Source: Achromobacter pulmonis
Lineage (GTDB): Bacteria; Pseudomonadota; Gammaproteobacteria; Burkholderiales; Burkholderiaceae_B
Assembly (NCBI RefSeq): GCF_902859765.1
Contig: NZ_CADIJV010000001.1
Span: 124,001 to 188,000, forward strand
Length of the DNA: 64,000 nt
Direction of reading: 5' to 3'
Under the pieces are notes generated by a model. The model was not told where the DNA came from. It did no database searches and was given only the letters and a program-made list of their open reading frames with translations. The position numbers and the translations under genes are program-made. Position 1 is the first letter of the stretch; every line of letters starts with the position of its first letter. This document shows positions 17,067 through 26,796 of this stretch, piece by piece.

Positions 17067-18056
17067 ATGTTCGCTTTCATACTGCGCCGCCTGTTGCAGG
17101 CCGTAGCGGTGATGCTCACCGTCGCGCTGCTGGCCTTCGTGCTTTTCCAATACGTCGGCGACCCTGTCACCATCATGCTGGGACAGGACGCCACCGATGC
17201 CGAGCGCATCGAACTGCGTGAGCGCCTGGGCCTGAACCAGCCCGCCATCGTCCAGTTCGGCCATTTCGTGGCCAACGCCGCGCAAGGCAATTTCGGTATT
17301 TCCCTGCGCCAGAGCGAACCGGTCTCCAGCCTGCTCAAGTCGCGCCTGCCAGCCACGCTGGAGCTGTCCATGGTGGCGGCCCTGCTGGCGCTGGTGGTGG
17401 GCGTGCCCCTGGGCGTATACACCGCGCTCAAGCGCAACAGCCTGCTGTCGCAGCTGCTGCTGGCCGGCTCGCTGCTTGGGGTGTCGTTGCCGACCTTCCT
17501 GATCGGCATCCTGCTGATTCTGGTGTTCTCGGTGCAATTGGGCTGGCTGCCCAGTTACGGCCGCGGCGATACCGTGGCGCTGGGCTGGTGGACCTCCGGG
17601 CTGTTCACCGCCAACGGCTGGAAACACCTGATCCTGCCCTCGATCACGCTGTCGCTGTTCCAGATGACGCTGGTGCTGCGGCTGGTGCGCTCGGAGATGC
17701 TGGAGGTGCTGCGTTCGGACTACATCAAGTTCGCCCGCGCCCGGGGCCTGAAGCGCCGCGCCATTCATTTCGGCCACGCGCTCAAGAACACCATGGTGCC
17801 CGTCATCACCATCACCGGGCTGCAGCTGGGCGGCATCATCGCCTTCGCCATCGTGACCGAAACGGTGTTCCAGTGGCCCGGCATGGGCCTGCTGTTCATC
17901 CAGGCGGTGCAATTTGCCGACGTGCCGGTGATGGCCGCGTACCTGTGCCTGATCGCGCTGGTGTTCGTGGTGATCAACCTGATCGTCGATCTTCTGTATT
18001 TTGTCGTGGACCCGCGCCTGCGTTCCGGGCTGACCCGCGGCGGAGGTGGCCACTGA
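17067..18056 (+). CDS. ABC transporter permease, DppB type
   Basis: 329 residues with about six membrane helices. The N-terminal 'MFAFILRRLLQAVAVMLTVALLAF' is the usual DppB start. The EAA loop that contacts the ATPases is seen in 'SEMLEVLRSDYIKFARARGL', and the C-terminal region 'IVTETVFQWPGMGLLFIQAV' is characteristic. It forms the inner-membrane pore with the next gene, whose ATG overlaps its stop codon (TGATG). Confidence 0.93.
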   Translation: MFAFILRRLLQAVAVMLTVALLAFVLFQYVGDPVTIMLGQDATDAERIELRERLGLNQPAIVQFGHFVANAAQGNFGISLRQSEPVSSLLKSRLPATLELSMVAALLALVVGVPLGVYTALKRNSLLSQLLLAGSLLGVSLPTFLIGILLILVFSVQLGWLPSYGRGDTVALGWWTSGLFTANGWKHLILPSITLSLFQMTLVLRLVRSEMLEVLRSDYIKFARARGLKRRAIHFGHALKNTMVPVITITGLQLGGIIAFAIVTETVFQWPGMGLLFIQAVQFADVPVMAAYLCLIALVFVVINLIVDLLYFVVDPRLRSGLTRGGGGH

Positions 18057-18970
18057 TGCGTGCCGTACTGAAACGCTGGTGGGACAGCGATATCGCCTGG
18101 GCCTGGCGCCGGGCGCCCGTGGCCATCGTCGCCACCGTCATGCTGGCGGCGCTGCTGATCGGCTCGTTCGGCGCCGGCTGGGTGGCGCCGCACAATCCGT
18201 TCGACCTGACCCAGGTCGAGTTGCTGGACGCGCTGCTGCCGCCGGCCTGGTCGCCCGACGGCCAGTCGACCTATCTGCTGGGCACCGACAGCCAGGGCCG
18301 CGACCTGTATTCGGCCATCCTCTACGGCACTCGCGTGTCGCTGCTGATCGGGCTGGCCTCGGTGTTGCTTTCGATGCTGATCGGTATCGTGCTGGGGCTG
18401 GTCTCGGGGTACGCGGGCGGGCGCATCGATGCTTTCATCATGCGCGTCGCCGATGTGCAGTTGTCGTTCCCGGCGATCCTGATCGCGCTCCTGATCGACG
18501 GCGTGGCGCGGGCGGCGGTGCCGCGCGAGCTGCACGAGATCATCGCGTTCCCGGTGCTGATCGGCGCCATCGCGCTTGCCGGCTGGCCGCAGTATGCGCG
18601 CACGGTGCGCGGTTCGACCCTGGTGGAGAAGAACCGCGAATACGTGCAGGCGGCGCGCGTGATCGGCGTGGCTTCACCCGTCATCATGTTCCGCCATGTG
18701 CTGCCCAATGTGTTGGGGCCGGTGCTGGTGCTGGCCACGGTGCATCTGGCGACCGCCATCATCACCGAGGCGACGCTCTCGTTTCTGGGGGTGGGAGTGC
18801 CGCCGACAGCGCCGTCGCTGGGCACGCTGATCCGCATCGGCAACGATTTCCTGTTTTCCGGCGAGTGGTGGATCACCATCTTCCCGGGCGCGGCGCTGGT
18901 GCTGCTGGTGCTGTCGGTCAACCTGCTGGGTGATTGGCTGCGCGACGCATTGAATCCACGCCTGAACTAG
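18056..18970 (+). CDS. ABC transporter permease, DppC type
   Basis: 304 residues, starting MRAVLKRWWDSDIAWAW at the TGATG overlap with the DppB-type gene. The OppC_N cytoplasmic stretch precedes a long first helix. 'YLLGTDSQGRDLYSAILYG' and the EAA loop 'LVEKNREYVQAARVIGVAS' are diagnostic. It ends 10 bp before the first ATPase gene. It is the second pore subunit of the importer. Confidence 0.93.
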   Translation: MRAVLKRWWDSDIAWAWRRAPVAIVATVMLAALLIGSFGAGWVAPHNPFDLTQVELLDALLPPAWSPDGQSTYLLGTDSQGRDLYSAILYGTRVSLLIGLASVLLSMLIGIVLGLVSGYAGGRIDAFIMRVADVQLSFPAILIALLIDGVARAAVPRELHEIIAFPVLIGAIALAGWPQYARTVRGSTLVEKNREYVQAARVIGVASPVIMFRHVLPNVLGPVLVLATVHLATAIITEATLSFLGVGVPPTAPSLGTLIRIGNDFLFSGEWWITIFPGAALVLLVLSVNLLGDWLRDALNPRLN

Positions 18971-18980
18971 AGATATACCC

Positions 18981-19961
18981 ATGAGCGCATTACTTGAAGT
19001 CCGCAACCTGCGCGTCGAGTTTCCGACGCGCCGCGGCACGCTACGCGCCCTGGACGATGTGTCCTTTTCCATCCAGGCGGGTGAAGTCCTGGGCGTGGTG
19101 GGGGAATCGGGCGCCGGCAAGTCGCTGACCGGGGCGTCCATCATCGGCCTGCTGGAGCCGCCCGGCCGTATCGCCGGCGGCGAGATCCTGCTGGCCGGCC
19201 GCCGCATCGACAACCTGCCCGACGAGCAGATGCGCCGCGTGCGCGGCCGCGAGATCGGGGCGGTGTTCCAGGATCCGCTGACCTCCCTGAACCCGCTGTA
19301 CACGGTGGGCCGGCAATTGGCCGAGACCATCGTGACGCACCTGGACCTGAGCTGGTCGCAGGCGCGCGACCGGGCGGTCGAGCTGCTGGCGGCCACCGGG
19401 ATCCCGGCGGCGTGCGAGCGCATCGACCATTACCCGCACCAGTTCTCCGGCGGCATGCGGCAGCGCGTGGTGATCGCGCTGGCGCTGGCGGCCGAGCCCA
19501 GGCTGGTGGTGGCCGATGAGCCGACCACGGCGCTGGACGTGTCGATACAGGCCCAGATCATCGAACTGCTCAAGCGCCTGTGCCGCGAGCAGGGCACGGC
19601 GGTGATGCTGATCACCCACGACATGGGCGTGATCGCGGAGACGGCCGATCGCGTGGCGGTGATGTACGCGGGCCGGGTGGCCGAGATCGGCCCGGTGCGC
19701 GATGTGATCCACCAGCCGCGTCATCCCTATACGGCGGGACTGATGGGATCGATTCCCTCGCTGCAGGGGCATACCGAGCGGCTGGTGCAGATCGACGGCA
19801 GCATGCCGCGCCTGAACGCGATTCCGCCAGGCTGTGCCTTCAATCCACGCTGCGGCCGGCGCCTGCCGCGCTGCGGCCACGACCGGCCCGAGTTGATGCC
19901 GGCGGGCACGTCCCGCGCGGCCTGTTGGTTGCATGCAAACGAAACCGAGGTGACGGCATGA
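18981..19961 (+). CDS. ABC transporter ATP-binding protein, DppD type
   Basis: 326 residues. Walker A is GESGAGKS near residue 40, the signature is FSGGMRQR near 155, and Walker B is '[12 protein letters not shown]' near 175. The C-terminal extension '[16 protein letters not shown]' is the oligopeptide-transporter ATPase C-terminal domain (oligo_HPY), which holds an Fe-S or metal-type Cys cluster in some members. It energises uptake together with the DppF-type ATPase, whose ATG overlaps its stop codon (ATGA). Confidence 0.93.
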   Translation: MSALLEVRNLRVEFPTRRGTLRALDDVSFSIQAGEVLGVVGESGAGKSLTGASIIGLLEPPGRIAGGEILLAGRRIDNLPDEQMRRVRGREIGAVFQDPLTSLNPLYTVGRQLAETIVTHLDLSWSQARDRAVELLAATGIPAACERIDHYPHQFSGGMRQRVVIALALAAEPRLVVADEPTTALDVSIQAQIIELLKRLCREQGTAVMLITHDMGVIAETADRVAVMYAGRVAEIGPVRDVIHQPRHPYTAGLMGSIPSLQGHTERLVQIDGSMPRLNAIPPGCAFNPRCGRRLPRCGHDRPELMPAGTSRAACWLHANETEVTA

Positions 19962-20953
19962 GCACGCCGCTGGTGCAAGTGAACGACGCGGCGCGCTGGT
20001 TCGATGTGTCGCCGCCCTGGCTGGAACGCAAGCTGGCGGGCAAGCCGCGCGTGCTGCTGCGCGCGGTCGATGGCGTGTCGTTCGAGATCAATCGCGGCGA
20101 GACGCTGGCGCTGGTGGGCGAGTCGGGCTGTGGCAAGTCGACGGTGGCGCGCATGCTGGTGGGACTGTATGGCCTGACGCGCGGCGACATCCGCTTCGAC
20201 GGCCAGCCGCTGTCGCGCATGGCGGAGCCGGGCGGGCGCGCGCTGCGCAAGCGGCTGCAGATGATCTTCCAGGACCCGTACGCGAGCCTGAATCCGCGCT
20301 GGCGCGTCGGCCGCATCATTGCCGAGCCGATGCTGACGCATACCAAGATGACGCCGGCCGAGCGCATGGCGCGGGTCGGCGACCTGCTCAGCCAGGTGGG
20401 GCTGGACCCGGCCGACCAGGGTCGCTATCCGCACCAGTTCTCGGGCGGCCAGCGCCAGCGCATTTCGATTGCGCGGGCGCTGGCGGTGAATCCCGAGTTC
20501 CTGGTGTGCGATGAGCCGACCTCGGCGCTGGATGTGTCGGTGCAGGCGCAGGTGCTGAACCTGATGAAGGATCTACAGCGCGAGCTGGGGCTGACCTATC
20601 TGTTCATCTCGCACAATCTGGCGGTGGTGCATCACGTGGCCGATCGGGTCGGGGTGATGTATCTCGGGCGGATGGTGGAGGTGGCGCCCCGCGATGAGCT
20701 GTTCGCGCGGCCGCGGCATCCGTATACGCGGATGCTGCTGGAGGCGATTCCGGACATCGACGGGGCCGGCAAGCCGCGCACGGCGGTGGCGGGGGAAGTG
20801 CCGAATCCGTTGAATCCGCCGTCAGGGTGTACGTTTCATCCGCGCTGTCCGCATGCGAACGAGCGGTGCCGGGCGGAGGCGCCGCAGGCTCGGATGGCGG
20901 GGGTAGCGGTTGTGGCTTGCCATGCGGTGGAGGAAGGGCGGATTGCAGTCTGA
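19958..20953 (+). CDS. ABC transporter ATP-binding protein, DppF type
   Basis: 331 residues from [17 protein letters not shown]. Walker A is GESGCGKS, the signature is FSGGQRQR, and Walker B is '[11 protein letters not shown]'. A C-terminal oligo_HPY segment includes '[15 protein letters not shown]'. The insertion '[21 protein letters not shown]' before the Walker A strand is common in DppF proteins. It is the last gene of the importer operon and converges with the minus-strand gene ending at 21029. Confidence 0.92.
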   Translation: MSTPLVQVNDAARWFDVSPPWLERKLAGKPRVLLRAVDGVSFEINRGETLALVGESGCGKSTVARMLVGLYGLTRGDIRFDGQPLSRMAEPGGRALRKRLQMIFQDPYASLNPRWRVGRIIAEPMLTHTKMTPAERMARVGDLLSQVGLDPADQGRYPHQFSGGQRQRISIARALAVNPEFLVCDEPTSALDVSVQAQVLNLMKDLQRELGLTYLFISHNLAVVHHVADRVGVMYLGRMVEVAPRDELFARPRHPYTRMLLEAIPDIDGAGKPRTAVAGEVPNPLNPPSGCTFHPRCPHANERCRAEAPQARMAGVAVVACHAVEEGRIAV

Positions 20954-21028
20954 CCCGGTGTTGGCGCCTTGGTGAATTCTTGAGGTGTCTCGCGGCGGGC
21001 GGCTCGTCGTGTCCGCCTGCTTTCTCGT

Positions 21029-21547
21029 TCAGTGGCGGTGGCCGGAATCGTTGTGGTCGTGGACGTGATCGTGGCCGTCGTCTTCGTCCTCTTCGTCTTC
21101 GTCGTCTTCCTCGTCCGGATCGGGCAGGGGCTCCTCGGTCAGGGCGAAGGGCAGCACGTCTTCCAGGCTGTCGGACCAGGCCGACTCTTCGCCGTCGTGG
21201 TCCAGCTTGATGAAGCGTTCGCCTTCGTTCAGCGAGATCTGGATGGCCCAGAGGTAGAGGCAGTCGTAGGTGTCGTCGCCGGTCTGGGGCAGGCCGCCGC
21301 GATTGCCCAGGAGGCGGGCGCCGGGGCCGCCCAACTGGACGCGGGTCTGGTCTTCGCCGGGTTCGGCGTTCTCGTCGATGGGCACGCCATAGGTGACCCA
21401 TTCGGTGCCTTCTTCACCCAGGACCACTTCGGCCAGGACCGGCTTGCCCAGGTAGGCACTGAGGGCGTCGGCGGTCTTGGCGAGCATGTCCAGCTCGGTC
21501 GCGCTGAAATGGGTCAGGGAAGGCGGGGGCGTGGCGGAGGCGGACAT
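21029..21547 (-). CDS. Conserved hypothetical protein with an acidic, histidine-rich tail
   Basis: 172 residues, function not recognised. Residues 1-125 look like a compact globular domain ('LDMLAKTADALSAYLGKPVL', 'LYLWAIQISLNEGERFIKLD'). From about residue 143 the chain turns into runs of Glu and Asp and then a His/Asp tail ending 'DGHDHVHDHNDSGHRH', with no aromatic or hydrophobic residues. Such tails chelate Ni2+, Zn2+ or Cu2+ in metallochaperones, so a metal-storage or delivery role is possible but unsupported by neighbours. There is no signal peptide, so it is cytoplasmic. The gene stands alone, convergent with the importer operon. Confidence 0.75.
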   Translation of the reverse strand: MSASATPPPSLTHFSATELDMLAKTADALSAYLGKPVLAEVVLGEEGTEWVTYGVPIDENAEPGEDQTRVQLGGPGARLLGNRGGLPQTGDDTYDCLYLWAIQISLNEGERFIKLDHDGEESAWSDSLEDVLPFALTEEPLPDPDEEDDEDEEDEDDGHDHVHDHNDSGHRH

Positions 21548-21675
21548 GGAGGTTCCTGGCGCGATGATGCCGCGGGGACGGCGTTACGAAAAAACAGACG
21601 CTATTGTCTCGCGATCGCGCGCGGCTTGCATCCGACGGTTGGATGACGAAGGTGGCGGGTGGCCGCGAGGTTGCT

Positions 21676-22464
21676 TCAGGCGGGCGCGGCGGCGCGCTTG
21701 CGGGCCGTGTCGGGTGACTGGCCGGTCAAGCGCTGGAACATGGCGATGAAGGCCGAAGGGGTGCTGTAGCCGAGTTCGCGTGCCACGGCCTGCACGGGTT
21801 GGCCGGCGTCGAGCCGTTCGAGCGCGCTGACCACGCGCAGGCGTTGCCGCCATTCATTGAAGGACATGCCCAAGTGCTGCTGGCAGTGGCGCAGCAGCGT
21901 GCGTTCAGTGATGCCGGCGGTGGCGGCCCAATGGGCGGCGCCGCGCTTGTCGCCGGGTTGGCGTTGCAGCGCGGCCAGGACGGACGCCAACACGGGCTCG
22001 GTGGTGGACGGCAGATAGCTGGCGTAGACGCGCGCGACGCGGATCTGGTCGATGACGACCTGGGCCAGGCGCCGGTCTTCCGGCGTATCTGGATAGGCGA
22101 TGCCGCGCCGTTCGAAGTCGGCCAGAATAGCGCGCATGACCGGGCTGATCTCCAGCGTGCACGGCGTGGCGGGCAGGTCGGCGCAGGCGGCGGCGGGGAT
22201 GTCGATGCAGGCGTAGTGCACTTCGACCTGGTTCTGGCAGCAGTGCGGTACGCCGGGTGGTATCCAGATGGCGTACTGCGGGGGCGACAGGTAGGTCGAG
22301 TCCTCGATGCCGATTTCCATGATGCCGGACAGCGCGAAATTCAATTCGCCCCACGGCGAGGCATGGCGCTGGATGCGCGAGTGCGGCAGGAAGTGCAGGA
22401 TGCGGCAGGCCAGCGGATAGGGCCGCGCCGGGCCGAGGTCGGGCGGGGAAACGGCAGGGGCCAT
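21676..22464 (-). CDS. AraC-family transcriptional regulator with cupin sensor domain
   Basis: 262 residues. The N-terminal half is a cupin-like arm: 'GELNFALSGIMEIGIEDSTY' and 'YAIWIPPGVPHCCQNQ'. The C-terminal half holds the two AraC helix-turn-helix units, with 'AAHWAATAGITERTLLRHCQ' and 'VQAVARELGYSTPSAFIAMF'. It is divergent from the DMT transporter gene at 22563 with 98 bp between starts. This is the common arrangement of a regulator controlling its own exporter, so I infer that it controls that transporter in response to the exported compound. Confidence 0.88.
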   Translation of the reverse strand: MAPAVSPPDLGPARPYPLACRILHFLPHSRIQRHASPWGELNFALSGIMEIGIEDSTYLSPPQYAIWIPPGVPHCCQNQVEVHYACIDIPAAACADLPATPCTLEISPVMRAILADFERRGIAYPDTPEDRRLAQVVIDQIRVARVYASYLPSTTEPVLASVLAALQRQPGDKRGAAHWAATAGITERTLLRHCQQHLGMSFNEWRQRLRVVSALERLDAGQPVQAVARELGYSTPSAFIAMFQRLTGQSPDTARKRAAAPA

Positions 22465-22562
22465 GTCCGAAGTTCGGTGGAGTTTGTCGGTTTTTCATTA
22501 TATACAGCGAGTCGGACAGATCCTAAACTGGCCAGCCATCTTTCCGCTCTGGCTGTTTTTCC

Positions 22563-23489
22563 ATGACCCGCGCTGCTGTTTCGCCCTCTCCCGCCCGCTA
22601 TTTGCTGTTTCCGTTGCTGGCGGCGCTGATCTGGTCGGTCAACATGATCGTGACCAAGATGGCGGCCGGCGTGATCGCGCCCGCCGCCATCGGCTTTTAC
22701 CGCTGGGCGCTGGCGGGGCTGCTGCTGACGCCTTTTGCGTTGCCGGCCGCCTGGCGCCAGCGGCGCGCGCTGTGGCCGTACCTGCCCAAGTTCGCGGTGC
22801 TCGGCGGCCTGGGCATGGCGCTGTACCAGGGCCTGGCGTATGTGGCGGCCGGCAGCACCACCGCCACCAATATGGGCATCATCACCGCGATGATTCCGCT
22901 GCTGACCATCGCCGTCAGCGCCGTGGTGCTGCGGGAGCGGCCTTCCGTGATGGCGCTGCTGGGCGGCCTGCTGTCGCTGGCGGGATTGGCGCTGTTGATC
23001 GGCGAAGGCGATCCGGCGCGGTTGCTGGCGGTGGGCGCGAACCACGGTGACGTGTTGATGGGCGTGGCGGCGCTGGCCTATGCGCTGTACGGCGTGCTGC
23101 TGCGGCGCTGGGGCCTGCCGGCCGGGCCGTGGGTGTCGCTGTACGTGCAGGTGGCGTTTGGCGTGCTGTTCCAGTTGCCGGCTTTCCTGATGGCGCCGGC
23201 CTCGCCGCTCAATGGCGACAACCTGCCGCTGGTGCTCTATGCCGGCCTGTTCCCGTCGCTGTTCGCGCCGTTCCTGTGGATGCAGGGCGTGCGCCACCTG
23301 GGGCCGGCGCGCGCCAGCGTGTTCCTGAACCTGATGCCGGTGGCCACGGTGGCGATCGCGGCGCTGTTCCTGGACGAAAAGCCGCATCTGTTCCATATCG
23401 TCGGCGGCGCGATGGCGCTGGCCGGCGTGATGCTGGCACAGATGCGCGCGCCATTCGCCGGCTCACGGCCGGCTCGGGCGGCGTCGTAG
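22563..23489 (+). CDS. DMT-superfamily (EamA) transporter
   Basis: 308 residues with ten predicted membrane helices in two EamA repeats. The first repeat includes '[20 protein letters not shown]', the second '[16 protein letters not shown]' and the terminal '[13 protein letters not shown]'. EamA proteins export amino acids or metabolites across the inner membrane. The start at ATG 22563 lies 98 bp from the divergent AraC regulator. The substrate is unknown. Confidence 0.88.
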   Translation: MTRAAVSPSPARYLLFPLLAALIWSVNMIVTKMAAGVIAPAAIGFYRWALAGLLLTPFALPAAWRQRRALWPYLPKFAVLGGLGMALYQGLAYVAAGSTTATNMGIITAMIPLLTIAVSAVVLRERPSVMALLGGLLSLAGLALLIGEGDPARLLAVGANHGDVLMGVAALAYALYGVLLRRWGLPAGPWVSLYVQVAFGVLFQLPAFLMAPASPLNGDNLPLVLYAGLFPSLFAPFLWMQGVRHLGPARASVFLNLMPVATVAIAALFLDEKPHLFHIVGGAMALAGVMLAQMRAPFAGSRPARAAS

Positions 23490-23583
23490 GGCGCGGCGGG
23501 CGCGGGCCGGGATGCGGCGCGCGCCTGTCCGGGTTCCGGCCTACAATCAACGATTCTTCAGCTTTCTTACCCTATACGAGCCC

Positions 23584-25257
23584 ATGGCCCAATACGTCTA
23601 CACCATGAACCGCGTCGGCAAGATCGTGCCGCCCAAGCGGCAGATCCTGCGTGACATCTCCCTTTCGTTTTTTCCTGGCGCCAAGATCGGCGTGCTGGGC
23701 CTGAACGGCTCGGGCAAGTCGACGCTGCTGAAGATCATGGCGGGTGTGGATCGCGAGATCGAAGGCGAAGCCATCCCCATGCCGGGCCTGAATATCGGCT
23801 ACCTGCCGCAGGAGCCGCAGCTCAACCCCGAGCACACCGTGCGCCAGGCGGTTGAAGAAGGCCTGGGCGCGGTGGTCACCGCCAAGAAGCGCCTGGACGA
23901 GGTCTACGCCGCCTACGCCGAGCCGGACGCCGACTTCGACGCGCTGGCCGCCGAGCAGGCCGAGCTGGAAGCCATCATCGCGGCCGCCGCTTCCAGCGGC
24001 GCCGACGACATCGAGCATCAGATGGAAATCGCCGCCGACGCGCTGCGCCTGCCGCCCTGGGATGCCATCGTCGGCAACCTGTCCGGCGGTGAAAAGCGCC
24101 GCGTGGCGCTGTGCCGCCTGCTGCTGTCCAAGCCCGACATGCTGCTGCTGGACGAACCGACCAACCACCTGGATGCCGAAAGCGTCGAATGGCTGGAACA
24201 GTTCCTGCACAAGTTCCCGGGCACCGTCGTGGGCGTGACCCACGATCGCTACTTCCTGGACAACGCGGCCGAGTGGATCCTCGAACTGGATCGCGGCTAC
24301 GGTATCCCCTGGAAGGGCAATTACAGCTCGTGGCTGGAACAGAAGGAAGACCGCCTCAAGCAGGAAGAGTCGTCCGAATCGGCCCGCCAGAAGACCATCA
24401 AGAAAGAACTGGAGTGGGTGCGCCAGAACCCGAAGGGCCGCCAGGCCAAGGCCAAGGCGCGCCTGGCCCGCTTCGAGGAACTGTCGTCCTACGAATACCA
24501 GAAGCGCAACGAAACCCAGGAAATCTTCATTCCGGTCGGTGAGCGCCTGGGCAACGAGGTCATCGAATTCAACAACGTCAGCAAGGCCTACGGCGACCGC
24601 CTGCTGATCGACAACCTCAGCTTCAAGGTGCCGCCGGGCGCCATCGTCGGCATCATCGGCGCCAACGGCGCCGGTAAGTCGACGCTGTTCCGCATGATCG
24701 CGGGCCGCGAGCAGCCCGATTCGGGCGAAGTGAAGATCGGCCAGACCGTCAAGCTGGCCTACGTCGACCAGTCGCGGGATGCGCTCGAAGACAAGAAGAC
24801 CGTGTTCGACGCGGTCGCCGACGGCGCTGACCTGCTCACCGTGGGCAAGTTCGAAATGTCCTCGCGCGCCTACCTGGGCCGCTTCAACTTCAAGGGCGGC
24901 GACCAGAACAAGGTGGTCGGCCAACTGTCGGGGGGTGAACGCGGCCGCCTGCACATGGCCAAGACGCTGATCGCCGGCGGCAACGTGCTGCTGCTGGACG
25001 AACCGTCCAACGACCTCGACGTCGAAACGCTGCGCGCGCTCGAAGACGCGCTGCTGGAGTTCCCCGGCAGCGTCATGGTCATCAGCCACGATCGCTGGTT
25101 CCTGGACCGTATCGCCACGCACATCCTGGCCTTCGAAGGCGATTCGCAAGTGGTGTTCTTCGACGGCAACTACCAGGAGTACGAAGCCGACAAGAAGCGC
25201 CGCCTGGGCGAAGAGGGCGCCAAGCCCAAGCGCCTGCGCTACAAGGCGCTGAAGTAA
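23584..25257 (+). CDS. ettA: Energy-dependent translational throttle protein EttA (ABC-F ATPase)
   Basis: 557 residues from [20 protein letters not shown], the usual EttA start. It has two ABC domains: Walker A GLNGSGKS with signature LSGGEKRR, then Walker A GANGAGKS with signature LSGGERGR. Walker B regions read LDEPTNHLD and LDEPSNDLD. The arm insertion in domain 1 and the linker '[20 protein letters not shown]' between domains are typical. It binds the ribosomal E site and gates entry into elongation according to the ATP/ADP ratio. It is monocistronic with a strong terminator just downstream. Confidence 0.96.
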   Translation: MAQYVYTMNRVGKIVPPKRQILRDISLSFFPGAKIGVLGLNGSGKSTLLKIMAGVDREIEGEAIPMPGLNIGYLPQEPQLNPEHTVRQAVEEGLGAVVTAKKRLDEVYAAYAEPDADFDALAAEQAELEAIIAAAASSGADDIEHQMEIAADALRLPPWDAIVGNLSGGEKRRVALCRLLLSKPDMLLLDEPTNHLDAESVEWLEQFLHKFPGTVVGVTHDRYFLDNAAEWILELDRGYGIPWKGNYSSWLEQKEDRLKQEESSESARQKTIKKELEWVRQNPKGRQAKAKARLARFEELSSYEYQKRNETQEIFIPVGERLGNEVIEFNNVSKAYGDRLLIDNLSFKVPPGAIVGIIGANGAGKSTLFRMIAGREQPDSGEVKIGQTVKLAYVDQSRDALEDKKTVFDAVADGADLLTVGKFEMSSRAYLGRFNFKGGDQNKVVGQLSGGERGRLHMAKTLIAGGNVLLLDEPSNDLDVETLRALEDALLEFPGSVMVISHDRWFLDRIATHILAFEGDSQVVFFDGNYQEYEADKKRRLGEEGAKPKRLRYKALK

Positions 25258-25280
25258 GCGCGCCCGCCAGTCAGCCTGAG

Positions 25281-25310
25281 AATCCCGGCCATTGCGCCGG
25301 GATTTTTTTT
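25281..25310 (+). terminator. Rho-independent terminator of ettA
   Basis: A perfect 9-bp stem AATCCCGGC / GCCGGGATT with loop CATTGC is followed by an unbroken T-run to 25310. It starts 24 bp after the ettA stop codon. Confidence 0.93.
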
Positions 25311-25456
25311 GCCGGCCTGGGCCCGGGTGACGGTCCTGGCGCCAGGCAGGCAGGCCGGCGAGCCTGCCGCGATATCATGAGCGCTATGGCGTCGCGCAGG
25401 CGGTGGCCCGCCGATGCGGCGCGATCAGGCCGTTCTCAAGATTCCAGGAGATCCCC

Positions 25457-25990
25457 ATGCTGCTGCAAGCTTCCGATTCCACGCTGCTCATCGTCGATAT
25501 GCAGGGGCGCCTGATGCCGGCGATCCACGACGGCGACGCGGTGGTGGCGGCCAACGCCAAGCTGGCGCGGGCCGCGCGGCTGCTGGAGGTGCCGGTGGTC
25601 GCCACCGAGCATCACGGCAAGATGCTCGGTGTCACGGTGGCGCCGCTGGCCGAACTGGTGCAGTCCACCTTCCAGAAGATGCACTTCGGGGCCACGCGCG
25701 AACGCGGCTTCGATGCCTGGCTGCCGGCCGCGCGCAAAACCGTGCTGGTCACCGGTTGCGAGGCGCACATCTGCGTGTTGCAGACCGTCATCGGCCTGAC
25801 TGAAATGGGCTACAAGGCGGTGCTGGTGACCGATGCGGCCGGCTCGCGCAAGCCCGCCGACCACCATGCCGCGCTGCGCCGCGCGCGTGCCCATGGCGCC
25901 GAGATCGTCACCACCGAAATGGCGATCTTCGAATGGATGGAAACTTGCGAGCATGCGCGGTTTCGGGACGTGTTACGTCTGGTCAAATAG
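25457..25990 (+). CDS. Isochorismatase-family cysteine hydrolase
   Basis: 177 residues from MLLQASDSTLLIVDMQGRLM, with CAGGAG 6 nt upstream. The catalytic Asp lies in 'LIVDMQGRL' and the nucleophile Cys in 'VLVTGCEAHICVLQTVIGL', with the cis-peptide region preceding it. Closest in type to the YcaC/hydrolase branch, whose members act on amides or have unknown substrates. It is separated from ettA by a terminator and from the lipoprotein gene by 190 bp, so it is probably monocistronic. The in-frame extension to 25403 has no ribosome-binding site. Confidence 0.87.
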   Translation: MLLQASDSTLLIVDMQGRLMPAIHDGDAVVAANAKLARAARLLEVPVVATEHHGKMLGVTVAPLAELVQSTFQKMHFGATRERGFDAWLPAARKTVLVTGCEAHICVLQTVIGLTEMGYKAVLVTDAAGSRKPADHHAALRRARAHGAEIVTTEMAIFEWMETCEHARFRDVLRLVK

Positions 25991-26180
25991 GGGGCGCCAG
26001 CTGCAACATTGTCCCGGGGAGTCGCAAAGATTCCCTCGCCCTTTGACACAATTCCTGGGCAAACTTCACACCCCGCGCACGGATATTTTGCGATCCTGGA
26101 GATTCCAAACCCATAAGGGGTATCGTGCGCTCGCGTCAGGACTCAGGTGCGGCCCCGGGGACAAGAATAGGAGCCTCATC

Positions 26181-26405
26181 ATGAAAATCGCATCTCTTTC
26201 CAAAATCTGTGTCGCTGTGGCCATGACCGCCGCAATGGCGGGATGCTCGTCGTGGGACAGCATGAGCCACCGCCAGAAAAGCACGGTGGGCGGTGCGGCG
26301 CTCGGCGGTGTGGCGGGTGCTGTCATCACCAATGGCGGCATCCTGGGCACGGTGGGGGGCGCGGCCATCGGCGGTGTCATCGGCGACCAGGTGGGCAAGC
26401 ACTGA
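26181..26405 (+). CDS. Small outer-membrane-type lipoprotein with glycine-zipper (SlyB/OsmB-like)
   Basis: 74 residues. A lipobox 'MAGC' follows a short signal peptide (MKIASLSKICVAVAMTAA), placing lipidation at Cys22. The rest is one glycine-zipper segment, 'GGAALGGVAGAVITNGG' and 'GGAAIGGVIGDQVGKH', which inserts in or packs against the membrane. Such proteins (OsmB, SlyB, Rick_17kDa) support envelope stability under stress. The ribosome-binding site AGGAG lies 7 nt upstream. A strong bidirectional terminator separates it from minE. Confidence 0.88.
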   Translation: MKIASLSKICVAVAMTAAMAGCSSWDSMSHRQKSTVGGAALGGVAGAVITNGGILGTVGGAAIGGVIGDQVGKH

Positions 26406-26449
26406 GCCACGGCGCCCCGCGCCGCCGCCTGTGCGACGGCGCCAGACGC

Positions 26450-26478
26450 AAAAACGCCCGGCATCGCCGGGCGTTTTT
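26450..26478. terminator. Bidirectional Rho-independent terminator between the lipoprotein gene and minE
   Basis: A perfect 13-bp inverted repeat, AAAAACGCCCGGC and GCCGGGCGTTTTT with loop ATC, gives a GC-rich stem with T-runs on both strands. It lies between convergent genes ending at 26405 and 26536, so it can end both transcripts. Confidence 0.92.
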
Positions 26479-26535
26479 CGTTGCGGGCGCCGCGAGCGCC
26501 CGCGTCCGGCGCCGGCCAGCGGCGCGCGGAACGCT

Positions 26536-26793
26536 TCAAGACTCGCTTTGCGGCATCTCGATCTTCACTTCCAGGACTTCCAGGGTGTCCTGGCGTTCCA
26601 GGTGCACCTTGATGTCTTCGGGATTGATCTTCACGTACTTCGAGATCACCGCGATCAGCTCCTGCTGCAATTGCGGCAGGTAGTCGGGCGAGTCGCCGCG
26701 GCCCCGCTCGTGGGCCAGGATGATCTGCAACCGTTCCTTGGCGACGGACGCGGAAGTTTTCTTTTGACCAAGCAGAAACGACAGGAAGGACAT
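26536..26793 (-). CDS. minE: Cell division topological specificity factor MinE
   Basis: 85 residues, normal for MinE. The N-terminal membrane-targeting and anti-MinCD region is '[20 protein letters not shown]' then '[11 protein letters not shown]', followed by the dimerising topological domain '[20 protein letters not shown]'. It stimulates MinD ATPase and drives pole-to-pole oscillation. It is the last gene of minC-minD-minE, 3 bp after minD. Confidence 0.96.
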   Translation of the reverse strand: MSFLSFLLGQKKTSASVAKERLQIILAHERGRGDSPDYLPQLQQELIAVISKYVKINPEDIKVHLERQDTLEVLEVKIEMPQSES

Positions 26794-26796
26794 TGC

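Noticed and set aside
15417-18053. An 878-codon minus-strand open frame opposite the peptide transporter genes
   Set aside because: Gln/His/Arg/Gly-rich shadow of two conserved genes, with no similarity to any family.
26043-26071. TTGACA upstream of the glycine-zipper lipoprotein as its promoter
   Set aside because: The -35 hexamer is perfect but no acceptable -10 hexamer lies 16-18 nt downstream.
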